NCBI GenBank assembly: GCA_015243575.1
Contig: CP042469.1
Location: 3,810,929-3,874,928, forward strand
DNA from: Clostridiales bacterium
Lineage (GTDB): Bacteria; Bacillota; Clostridia; Peptostreptococcales; Anaerovoracaceae
Length of the DNA stretch: 64,000 nucleotides
Reading direction: 5' to 3'
Both the position numbers and the translations under genes were made by a program. The notes under the pieces are model-generated. The model was not told the DNA's origin and ran no database searches. It worked only from the letters and a program-made list of their open reading frames with translations. Shown one piece after another: positions 35,362-43,264 of this stretch. Position 1 is the stretch's first letter, and the number at the start of each line of letters is the position of its first letter.

Positions 35362-36342
35362 ATGAAAAAGTTGATGTTTCTGGTTTTGATTGCTGTCACT
35401 ACGCTGTTGCCGACTGATGCATATGCTTCCGGCATTACCCTGAATTTTGACAGCTATGGATCCTATGAGGATGATATCAATGGTGACGGCGCTAAGGAGA
35501 AAGTATGGATTGTGCCTGTCGGCGGTAGTTATCAGGTGGACAAAGCACGCTGTTCTGTTGATGTACACAGCTTTCATCTGATGTATGAAATGATAGATAT
35601 ACTGCCGGAGCCGATAATCATCAACGGCCATTTGCAATTCGTGCAGTATATCGATATCGGCACAAAAAAAGGCCTGGAGTGGTATGGCGCAATGAAGACC
35701 TTCGTTGGCAGCGGTACGTATGAGGGGCCCGATACAGCGTATTATTTTGACAAAGCGGATATCACCTATGTGGATTTGGGATCGACTGGCGGCAATGATT
35801 CCTTCAGTGATCTGGCCGCCGCAATTTTCAGCGGGAACTATCCTATGTCAGACCCTGTTCCAAAGGAATTTTATAGTCTTTCCGCAGTAAAAAAAGGCAC
35901 GGCAGATGCGATTCAAACGTGGTACTTTAAGGTTCTGCCCTATGAATATGCAGCACCTGCGACCGTGAAGGCTTCCGTATTTGGCAGAGATGAGACCTTT
36001 CGTGCTTACAATATAGAAGGATACAACTATTTTAAAATAAGGGATTTGGCGGCAGCCTTCAAGGGAACGCGCTATGCATTTGATGTGGGATGGGACGAAG
36101 GGGGAGTTAATATCCTCATGGGCGTGCAATCCAAAGACGCAATTTCTATTGAAAGCCTGGGTGCAGATGCCGCCCACGCAGTACACAGCAACGGTGGAAT
36201 TCTACACAAAGGCGATGATGTTGTAAGCGTGGAATGTTTTATGATAAACGGCTACAACTACTATAAAATCCGTGATCTAGCTGCTTTTCTCGGCTTTACT
36301 GTAAGCTATGACAGCAAATCAGGAAAAATAAACTGCCAATAG
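35362..36342 (+). CDS. Exported protein with copper-amine-oxidase-N-like stalk domain
   Basis: This secreted protein of 326 residues has a signal peptide at 1-22 (ATTLLPTDAYAS). An EF-hand-like loop DINGDGAKEKVW follows near residue 40. The C-terminal 120 residues carry two copies of the stalk motif: GYNYFKIRDLAAAF and GYNYYKIRDLAAFLGF, typical of the CuAO_N1 domain common in Clostridia and Paenibacillus surface proteins. No amine oxidase catalytic domain is present. The coding end merges into three in-phase 21-bp repeats that contain the stop codon. Confidence 0.8.
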   Translation: MKKLMFLVLIAVTTLLPTDAYASGITLNFDSYGSYEDDINGDGAKEKVWIVPVGGSYQVDKARCSVDVHSFHLMYEMIDILPEPIIINGHLQFVQYIDIGTKKGLEWYGAMKTFVGSGTYEGPDTAYYFDKADITYVDLGSTGGNDSFSDLAAAIFSGNYPMSDPVPKEFYSLSAVKKGTADAIQTWYFKVLPYEYAAPATVKASVFGRDETFRAYNIEGYNYFKIRDLAAAFKGTRYAFDVGWDEGGVNILMGVQSKDAISIESLGADAAHAVHSNGGILHKGDDVVSVECFMINGYNYYKIRDLAAFLGFTVSYDSKSGKINCQ

Positions 36343-36393
36343 GGAGACGTCAACTACTAATAGGGAGACATCAACTGCCAATAGAGAGACTGT
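36331..36393 (+). repeat. Three 21-bp tandem repeats across the stop codon
   Basis: Units at 36331-36351, 36352-36372 and 36373-36393 share AACT(G/A)C(C/T)AATAG(G/A)GAGAC. Because the unit is seven codons long, all copies stay in frame and each contains TAG, the first being the real stop. Copies 1 and 3 encode Asn-Cys-Gln-stop. They look like recent slippage products. Confidence 0.85.
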
Positions 36394-36396
36394 AAT

Positions 36397-36441
36397 AGCG
36401 GGTTAGCGGCAAAAACTGAAGCCACGATCCCGCTGTTTTTT
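36397..36441 (+). terminator. Terminator after the stalk-domain gene
   Basis: AGCGGG (36397-36402) pairs with CCCGCT (36429-36434), enclosing a weaker GGC/GCC. GTTTTTTAT follows. The convergent histidine kinase gene ends at 36445, so the hairpin serves the plus strand. Confidence 0.8.
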
Positions 36442-36444
36442 ATA

Positions 36445-37725
36445 TTATTCCACCACCGTCAGAGCAAGCATGGCGCAATAAATTCCGCTGTTCCATTCTG
36501 CCTGAAATTCGCCGCCGTACCGAAGGGCGATATCACGAAGAATTTCCTGCCCGTAGCCTTTACGCTGGTGTTGATGGGCTTTTTTTGTTTCTAAGGCAGA
36601 GTTTTCAACCTTGATGTGGAGGTAGTCTTCTTTTCTTGCTGATTTTAGTAAAATAAACCGCTCAGGCTCAGGGCATTTCTCCGCCGCGTGAATGGCATTG
36701 TCCAAAAGATTTGTAAAAATGCTGCACATGTGAATTGGCTGTATGGATGGAATCTCTCCAAGCTCCAGCTCGGTTTCCAGCCGTATCCCTCGGGCTTGAC
36801 AGGCTGCAGCCTTTTCATTCAAAACGGCATTGACCACAGCGTTGCCACAGTAAGGATATTCTCCTGTACCGGCAATACCCGCCTTGACTGCGTCCAAAAG
36901 TGCACGCATCTTTGCCATTTCACCTTGCTCTGCCAGATGGTATGCGGTAACGAGCTGATTATTAAAGTCGTGGCGAAGCTTTGCCATTTCTTCTCGTCTG
37001 GCTTCAATGGCCTGGTAGTGAATCTGCTCCACTTGGTGAAGCGTTTCCAGCTCCTGAAGCTGCATTGCAAGGGCTTCCTTCTGCCCCTGCTCCACGAGAA
37101 TATAAAGCAGGATCAAATCAGAAAGAAAACCAGCTAAGATTCCAACGCTGCCGAGAACTCCGCCGGAAGAGCCTTCTGCTGGAATGCTGTCATTGAGGGC
37201 ATACAGCGTAACCAGCTGACTGAACGGAAATATGAAAAAAATCATGGTTCGGCGAGGTGTTGTTCTCTGACTGACAAACCGATTCCATATCATGAGAAGC
37301 AACGCAGAAAAAATGATAAGAACAGTGGTATTGGTAGCTACCATCCAGACCATTTCCGGTGAGTTGAAGGACGGATCAAAGGAAGTGTCCATGTTTCCAG
37401 CGAGAAACTTGCAAAGTATTTCACTGATGTACGTAATTGCACTAAAAAGAATGAAGAGTAGAATTTTCTTCCAGATCCGGTCCTTAAAGGGGATCAATAT
37501 ATACAGCAGCAGTGTGCCATAGGCAAGCAAGGCCAGAAGCTCAAACCAGGGGGTTGCCGTGCTGGTGATTTTCAAATATGCTTCCGGAAGGCAAAACAGC
37601 GTAAAGCCTACAGCAAGAAGCCAGCGGGGTGCCTTTTCCCAACGGGGCTCCAGCGCCATGGCGAAAAAGAATCCAATCCATAAAATTCCGAAGCACCAAA
37701 GTAAGAAATTGATCCAGAAAAGCAT
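36445..37725 (-). CDS. AgrC/ComD-type sensor histidine kinase (GHKL)
   Basis: This membrane sensor kinase has 426 residues. Six or seven hydrophobic helices occupy the first ~205 residues, then comes a short coiled coil (about 210-235). The HPK10-type H-box is KLRHDFNNQLVTAYHL. The N-box is FTNLLDNAIHAAEKC and the G-region GYGQEILRDIALRYGGEF. The peptide-sensing AgrC/ComD class has this layout. No agrB- or agrD-like gene is seen nearby, so the signal is unknown. It lies 14 bp after its regulator in the minus-strand pair. Confidence 0.9.
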   Translation of the reverse strand: MLFWINFLLWCFGILWIGFFFAMALEPRWEKAPRWLLAVGFTLFCLPEAYLKITSTATPWFELLALLAYGTLLLYILIPFKDRIWKKILLFILFSAITYISEILCKFLAGNMDTSFDPSFNSPEMVWMVATNTTVLIIFSALLLMIWNRFVSQRTTPRRTMIFFIFPFSQLVTLYALNDSIPAEGSSGGVLGSVGILAGFLSDLILLYILVEQGQKEALAMQLQELETLHQVEQIHYQAIEARREEMAKLRHDFNNQLVTAYHLAEQGEMAKMRALLDAVKAGIAGTGEYPYCGNAVVNAVLNEKAAACQARGIRLETELELGEIPSIQPIHMCSIFTNLLDNAIHAAEKCPEPERFILLKSARKEDYLHIKVENSALETKKAHQHQRKGYGQEILRDIALRYGGEFQAEWNSGIYCAMLALTVVE

Positions 37726-37739
37726 GGTAAAAGCCCTCC

Positions 37740-38450
37740 TTATAATGTTTGTCCTATATAACGAAAAAAAGCGGCGCGGGTATCAGCGTATTTGGCCTTG
37801 CTGACAGGCAGTTTCTCACCGGTTTTCAATAGGATACCTTGCTGCTGAATAAGGCGAATGTAGTCCATATTCACAAGATAGCTCTTATGGCATTGGTGAA
37901 AACTGCGGGGGAGTCGCTCTTTCATATTCTCCAGCCGCTCATAACAGGTCAAGCTCTCCTCTGCGGTATGTATTGTGAGCTGGTGTCCCCTGCTCTCTAA
38001 ATAGTAGATTTTATGAATTGGAATTGCATGGCTGATCCCCTGCTGCTGAATCAACAATTGCTGCGTTTCTTTTGTACGAATGGCGGATAAGGCCTTTTGC
38101 ATCAGTTTTTCCAAAATCTCAAGATCGATCGGCTTACCCATATATCCGCAGAGATTGATATGTTTGAGAAAAATTTGCTGATAGTAACTGTCAGGATGAC
38201 CGGTGACAAAAACAATTTGAAGTTCTGGACACAGCTCGTTCAACGAATGGGCAAAATCAATTCCCGTCTTTTCTTGATTCCAGTCAATATCCATAAACAA
38301 AAGATCGTAGGATTTCCCTTCTGATATCGCTTGATGCAGCTGCTTTACAGAAAGGTAACAATCAATTACATTTGCCCGTCCATTCTGCTCTAGCCGGGAT
38401 TGCAGCAGTTCCAACGCTTCTGCCTGGTCATCGCATATTGCAACACGCAT
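37740..38450 (-). CDS. LytTR-family response regulator (AgrA/ComE type)
   Basis: This two-component regulator has 236 residues. The receiver domain (1-120) has the acidic pair ICDD, the phospho-accepting Asp in LLFMDIDWNQ, and the Lys in GYMGKPIDLE. The LytTR DNA-binding domain (about 135-232) shows IYYLESRGHQLTIHT and FHQCHKSYLVNMDYIR. It is transcribed before the AgrC-like kinase, with the order regulator-kinase. The target could be the divergent efflux operon, which begins 338 bp away. Confidence 0.9.
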   Translation of the reverse strand: MRVAICDDQAEALELLQSRLEQNGRANVIDCYLSVKQLHQAISEGKSYDLLFMDIDWNQEKTGIDFAHSLNELCPELQIVFVTGHPDSYYQQIFLKHINLCGYMGKPIDLEILEKLMQKALSAIRTKETQQLLIQQQGISHAIPIHKIYYLESRGHQLTIHTAEESLTCYERLENMKERLPRSFHQCHKSYLVNMDYIRLIQQQGILLKTGEKLPVSKAKYADTRAAFFRYIGQTL

Positions 38451-38788
38451 AATTATGTCTCCTTTATTAATACACAGCTAAGTATATCAAATAATAGGCA
38501 ATTCTGGTACTGAAAAAAGGCATGCGTTTCTATAATAGAACAGTCGGAAAGCAGTTGTTCTATTGTATTGCAATCGTAATTGTACAAGCTGTCTGGATCA
38601 AACATCATAAGGGAAAAGGGAAGGCCTAAGCCTGATTTGATGAGGTTTTTTAATATTTATCGCTTGTTTCGAATTTGTTTATATTTCTTCATGCGTCAGT
38701 TTATTTCAATCATCTAAACTATCCATATGCTTTAAGAGTTGCTGATATAGAAAGCAACGGCAATGGAAGCAAAGGAGGAGAATTTAAA
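38451..38788. other. 338-bp divergent intergenic region with a 9-bp dyad over a -10 element
   Basis: No gene is seen. AATAGAACA (38534-38542) and TGTTCTATT (38556-38564) form a perfect dyad with a 13-bp spacer. The left arm overlaps TATAAT (38531-38536), a possible rightward -10. It is a candidate operator for the AgrA-like or OmpR-like regulators. The remaining ~200 bp up to the efflux operon is AT-rich with no clear structure. Confidence 0.5.
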
Positions 38789-40129
38789 ATGAAGCGAACT
38801 ATGATACCCGCATTGTTGATCTTGACGCTGATGACAATGAGCAGCATATCGGTCACATATGCGGATGAGGCGGCAACGGGCACTACCACCGCAGAAAAAA
38901 GTGCTGAAAATATAAAGACTGAGGATAAAAAGGAAACGGAAACTGCAAGTCCGGAGAACAACAAGGAGACTGAAAATTCAAATCCGGAGAACAACAAGGA
39001 GACTGAAACTGCAAATCCGGGGGATAACAAGGAATCCGAAAATGCAAAACCGGAGGACAGCAAGGAAACAGAAACCATTGCCGGGCTTGTGTTTATCGGC
39101 CCGGCAGAGGATTTGTCCCTGGAGCAGGCCCTCACTGATGCCTTGACCAGCGGAGCGTCCATCAAAGCTGCAGAAATTCAAAAACAAGCAGATGCAGCAA
39201 ATGCAAAGGCAAATGCCGAATCCCTTTCCGATATGAATGCAGCAAATGAAAACGAGAACACCTTCTCAAAATCAGAGAGGGATAAAGTGAAAAAAGCAAG
39301 AGATTATTATAGCACAATGGCAGATAGAAATTTTGAAGCGACCCAAAATGCAATTACTTACAAGGTGAACAATGCATATTATTCACTGCTGAACGCGGGT
39401 GAGGGCGTTAGGATTGCGAAAGAAAATGTAACGCTTCAGAAGAACCTTTTGGCACTTGTCAATGAAAAGCTGTCACTGGGGGTTGCGTCAAAGCAGGATG
39501 TATTGAACGCGGAGATGAACCTTAAAAATGCGGAGTCTTCCTTAAGTACCGCAGAGGTTTCTTTGGCGGAGAAAAAAATTGCATTCAATAATGAGCTGGG
39601 GTATGAAGATATGCAGCGAGTGAGGCTCACATCAGAGCTTTCCCTGAAAAATATACCGGACCTGTCGGTCGATACGGCGGTAACGGATGCATTGGCAAAC
39701 CGAAATGAACTGTATACCAGCGCTTTTAATATATATACGACTGAGAAAGAGTTAAATAACTATTCAGCATATCCCAAGAGTTCAGCCAAATATCTAACCG
39801 CTCTAAACAATTATCATTCTGCGCAGAACAGCTATAACAGCAAGGAGGATGCCATCAAGAAGGAAGTTCGTATCAATTATGCAAACATGGGAAGCAGCAA
39901 AGTTTTAGCAGAGAATTCAAAGCTCAGTGCAGAAAAGGCAAAAGAATCTTACGAGATCCAGCTTTCGAAATATAAGCTTGGATTGGCTACCTTGAGTGAC
40001 GTTCAGCAGGCACAGATCAGCTGGGCTGACGGGCAGAAAGCTTACGCCGAAGCTATCCTGAACTGCAATCTTGCAATCATCACATTTGAACTGTCTGCCA
40101 CTGTAGGAATGAGCAGTACGTCCCTATAA
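38789..40129 (+). CDS. TolC-family (outer membrane efflux) protein in a Gram-positive setting
   Basis: This exported coiled-coil protein has about 446 residues. Signal peptide 1-26 ends in SVTYADEA. A linker of four 11-residue repeats E(T/N)(A/S)xP(E/G)(N/D)(N/S)KE(T/S) (DNA 38939-39070) precedes a TolC-like region beginning LSLEQALTDAL. Two long helical repeats follow, with the family-like NAYYSLLNAGEGVRIAKENV, ASKQDVLNAEMNL and the second LSKYKLGLATLSDVQQAQ. ATG 38789 follows AAAGGAGGAG; the upstream extension is rejected. It is first in an operon with MacA- and MacB-like genes. Confidence 0.85.
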   Translation: MKRTMIPALLILTLMTMSSISVTYADEAATGTTTAEKSAENIKTEDKKETETASPENNKETENSNPENNKETETANPGDNKESENAKPEDSKETETIAGLVFIGPAEDLSLEQALTDALTSGASIKAAEIQKQADAANAKANAESLSDMNAANENENTFSKSERDKVKKARDYYSTMADRNFEATQNAITYKVNNAYYSLLNAGEGVRIAKENVTLQKNLLALVNEKLSLGVASKQDVLNAEMNLKNAESSLSTAEVSLAEKKIAFNNELGYEDMQRVRLTSELSLKNIPDLSVDTAVTDALANRNELYTSAFNIYTTEKELNNYSAYPKSSAKYLTALNNYHSAQNSYNSKEDAIKKEVRINYANMGSSKVLAENSKLSAEKAKESYEIQLSKYKLGLATLSDVQQAQISWADGQKAYAEAILNCNLAIITFELSATVGMSSTSL

Positions 40130-40147
40130 TACGGAGGAAATGAAACC

Positions 40148-41314
40148 ATGAAAAAGGTGTTAAATCTTAGCAGAAAACAGAAGATAATTTCAATAGTACT
40201 GATCCTGCTGGCAGCAGCAGCATTCCTGATCGTCAGAGGGTTTGCAGGGTCTGCATCAGCGGCTGAAGAGCAAGCAATTGCTGTAAAGCAGGATCTTGCA
40301 AAATACTACACGTTCAGTGGAAATATTGAGTCCAGCGAGGTGCAGAATGTAACCGCAACAACCAATGAGCCTGTAAAAAAGTTTTATGTAGAGGAAGGGG
40401 ATAAAGTAAACACAGGGGATTTGCTTTACGAAGTGGACAGCAATACCATAGAATCAACTCTTACCACCGCATCCACGACCCTCTCCAATGCAAAGACCGG
40501 TTATGCGTCCAGCAAGCTTGATTATGAGAGAAAGCAGGAGCTTTATAATATGGGAGGCATCAGCCTTTCGGAGCTGGAGTCGGCAAGAGACAGCCTGACA
40601 TCGGCTCAGAACCAGGTGACGCAGGCACAAGCCTCCTATTCCCAGGCACAAAAGCAATATGGAGACACGAAGCGCTATGCAGAGGTTTCCGGAGAGGTCG
40701 CTAAGACTTATGTGAAAGAGAATGAATCCATCATACCGGGAACTGCCATTATGGACATTGTCAACTATGATGACCTGGAGATCATAGTTAAGGTAGATGA
40801 GTATGATTTGTCCGCAGTTTCCGAAGGAATGGAGGTTTCTGTCTACTTAGAATCCATCAATAAAACCGTAACAGGAACCATTTCAGAAATCGCGCGGGGT
40901 GCCAGCGTTACCAATGGAGTTTCCTATTTTAACACCACGGTAAAGCTGCCACAGGATTCTGATCTTCGTGTGGGCTTATCCGCTGAGGTGAAGGCAGCAG
41001 CCCAGAGTGTGAAGGATGCAGTGACGGTACCGGTAGCAGCCGTTTTGTATGAGGGGTCAAATGCCTACGTGCAGCGTTACGACGAGAAGGGAAAGCTCCA
41101 GAAATTGCCTGTTACAGTGGGAATCAGCAACGGTGTTGACATCGAGATCAAAGAAGGCCTCAAGGAAGGGGATTCGGTGATTTACAGCGGAAAGAATGGG
41201 GCGATTGGAACTGCAGGTGCAGGCGGTGCAACAGACGGGAATCAGGGCGGCTTCGCGCCACCTGCAAGACAAGCAGGAGGTCAAGGTCAGACCGGCGGAA
41301 CGGGGGGATTCTAA
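40148..41314 (+). CDS. MacA/HlyD-type periplasmic adaptor (membrane fusion protein)
   Basis: This adaptor of an ABC efflux pump has 388 residues. An N-terminal membrane helix (about 12-30) is followed by a lipoyl half-motif (VKKFYVEEGDKVNTGDLLYEVD), a helical hairpin (about 100-170), the second lipoyl half, a beta-barrel (KVDEYDLSAVSEGMEVSV) and a membrane-proximal domain (VPVAAVLYEG). A Gly/Gln-rich tail of about 35 residues ends it. The stop overlaps the ATPase start by one base (TAATG). Confidence 0.92.
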   Translation: MKKVLNLSRKQKIISIVLILLAAAAFLIVRGFAGSASAAEEQAIAVKQDLAKYYTFSGNIESSEVQNVTATTNEPVKKFYVEEGDKVNTGDLLYEVDSNTIESTLTTASTTLSNAKTGYASSKLDYERKQELYNMGGISLSELESARDSLTSAQNQVTQAQASYSQAQKQYGDTKRYAEVSGEVAKTYVKENESIIPGTAIMDIVNYDDLEIIVKVDEYDLSAVSEGMEVSVYLESINKTVTGTISEIARGASVTNGVSYFNTTVKLPQDSDLRVGLSAEVKAAAQSVKDAVTVPVAAVLYEGSNAYVQRYDEKGKLQKLPVTVGISNGVDIEIKEGLKEGDSVIYSGKNGAIGTAGAGGATDGNQGGFAPPARQAGGQGQTGGTGGF

Positions 41315-41994
41315 TGAGTGAAATTCTCAGCATGAAGCAAATCATGAAAGAATACCAGATGGGAGAAGAAACCTCAACCGTTTTAAAAGGAATTGATTTG
41401 AATGTGAATTCCGGAGAATTCCTAGCGATTCTCGGTCCGTCAGGTTCAGGAAAATCAACACTTATGAATATCATCGGCTGTCTGGATACGCCCACTTCCG
41501 GCGAATACATTCTGTCAGGAAGAGAAATTGCCAATCAGGATGAAAAGGCGCTTGCACATATCAGAAGAAAGGAGATCGGGTTTATCTTTCAATCCTTTTA
41601 TCTGCTATCCCGTCAAACAGCACTGAAAAATGTAGAGCTGCCTCTTGTTTATTCCGGATCGGATAAAAAAATTCGGCGTGAGATGGCGGCAGATCTGTTA
41701 AAAAAGGTAGGACTTGAGGAGAAAATCAATCATTTGCCCCGGCAGCTTTCAGGAGGTCAGCAGCAGAGAGTGGCAATTGCAAGGGCCTTGGTTAACAATC
41801 CCACAATTCTTTTGGCTGACGAACCCACCGGCGCACTTGATCAGAAAACAGGACATCAGGTTATGGAGTTGTTTCATCAGCTCAACAGTGAGGGAAGAAC
41901 CATTATCATGATTACACATGATGTGAAACTGGCAAAGCAGGCCAAGCGGGTTGTCCAGATACTTGACGGCAATCTCATGGAGGAGGTGGTATAA
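41314..41994 (+). CDS. MacB-type ABC transporter ATPase (LolD/FtsE class)
   Basis: This ATPase of 226 residues has Walker A GPSGSGKSTLMNIIG, the class-typical FIFQSFYLLSRQTALKNVELPL, signature LSGGQQQRVAIARALV, and Walker B ILLADEPTGALD. It powers the FtsX-like permease encoded next. Bacitracin/macrolide and antimicrobial peptide export systems use this class. Translation is coupled to the adaptor upstream and the permease downstream. Confidence 0.95.
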   Translation: MSEILSMKQIMKEYQMGEETSTVLKGIDLNVNSGEFLAILGPSGSGKSTLMNIIGCLDTPTSGEYILSGREIANQDEKALAHIRRKEIGFIFQSFYLLSRQTALKNVELPLVYSGSDKKIRREMAADLLKKVGLEEKINHLPRQLSGGQQQRVAIARALVNNPTILLADEPTGALDQKTGHQVMELFHQLNSEGRTIIMITHDVKLAKQAKRVVQILDGNLMEEVV

Positions 41995-43188
41995 GTGCTG
42001 AAAGAAAATCTTATCATGGCATGGGACAATATCAGGAACAGCAAAATGCGCTCCTTTCTGACCTCTCTTGGTATTGTCATTGGCGTTGCCGCAGTCATTG
42101 CACTCATCACCATCGTACAAAGCGCTACAGGGGAAATGATGTCTCAGTTTGAAAGCCTTGGCACCGATAAGATCACGGTGACAGCCACCGGGAATCCTCT
42201 GAAGTCAGGACTGAATTCCAGTGATCTGAAAACGCTGGAAGCGCTGGACAATGTGGCGGGCGTTGCCCCATCCGTCTCCATCACCGGGTCTGCCGGCCGT
42301 CAGGGAACTCTTCTCGACGAGGTTTCGATCATGGGGAAGAATGAAAAGTTCTTTGCAGCAGATACTACAGAAATGATGCAGGGGCGCAAATTGGCAGCAT
42401 CGGACATGGATGGAAATACTTATGTGTGCGTCATTGACCAGGATATCGCGAAAAGCATGTTCGTCAATGAGAACCCTCTGGAACAAAGGATTATGGTAAA
42501 CGGGCAGAGTTATGCAGTGGTGGGTGTCAGGGACACGGAAAGCACCAGTGATATCATGGCTGGAATGAATACAAGCAGCTCTGCTGATGGCACAATTATC
42601 ATTCCTTACAAAAATGCCCTTGCCTTATCGGGAGCGTCAAACTACTCCACCGTAGACATTTATTTTGAAAACACAGATCTTTCCGACCAAACCATTGCAG
42701 ATGTAGAGGGCGTGTTGGATGCAGCGTTCAACTATAAGGACAACAGTTATAGTATTCTGAACCTGGGAAGCCTGCTGGATATGATGAATACCATGAGCAC
42801 CTTGCTTTCTGCTCTTCTTGCAGGAATCGCTTCAATTGCACTTGTGGTGGGAGGAATCGGTATCATGAATATGATGCTGGTGTCCGTTACGGAACGAACC
42901 AAGGAAATCGGGCTCAGAAAGGCGCTAGGCGCCGACCCGCTGCAAATACAGGTGCTATTTATCATAGAGGCACTTGCACTTTCGCTGGCTGGTGGAATCA
43001 TCGGTATCGTTCTGGGACTAGGGATTTCCGTCATTGCAACCATGCTCATTGGAACTGAGTTTGCAATTTCATGGAGCGCCATCGGACTTGGTGCAGGATT
43101 CTCTATTGCAGTAGGGCTGATCTTCGGATGGACACCGGCAAAAAAGGCCAGCAGCTTGAAGCCCATCGACGCCTTGAGGACAGACTAG
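41995..43188 (+). CDS. MacB-type ABC permease (FtsX fold)
   Basis: This permease of 397 residues starts at GTG 41995, immediately after the ATPase stop. The N-terminal helix (SFLTSLGIVIGVAAVIALITI) precedes a large extracytoplasmic MacB-PCD domain (about 45-270). Three C-terminal helices carry the family patterns GIGIMNMMLVSVTERTKEIGLRKALGA and WTPAKKASSLKPIDALR. It belongs to the mechanotransmission class, which extrudes peptides or lipids together with MacA and TolC. Confidence 0.94.
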   Translation: MLKENLIMAWDNIRNSKMRSFLTSLGIVIGVAAVIALITIVQSATGEMMSQFESLGTDKITVTATGNPLKSGLNSSDLKTLEALDNVAGVAPSVSITGSAGRQGTLLDEVSIMGKNEKFFAADTTEMMQGRKLAASDMDGNTYVCVIDQDIAKSMFVNENPLEQRIMVNGQSYAVVGVRDTESTSDIMAGMNTSSSADGTIIIPYKNALALSGASNYSTVDIYFENTDLSDQTIADVEGVLDAAFNYKDNSYSILNLGSLLDMMNTMSTLLSALLAGIASIALVVGGIGIMNMMLVSVTERTKEIGLRKALGADPLQIQVLFIIEALALSLAGGIIGIVLGLGISVIATMLIGTEFAISWSAIGLGAGFSIAVGLIFGWTPAKKASSLKPIDALRTD

Positions 43189-43264
43189 GGTTTTGGTATA
43201 ATAAGGGAAAATACGGAGTTGCATTCGCAGTTTGAGGGTGAATTGCAACAACACGGGGGTCGGT

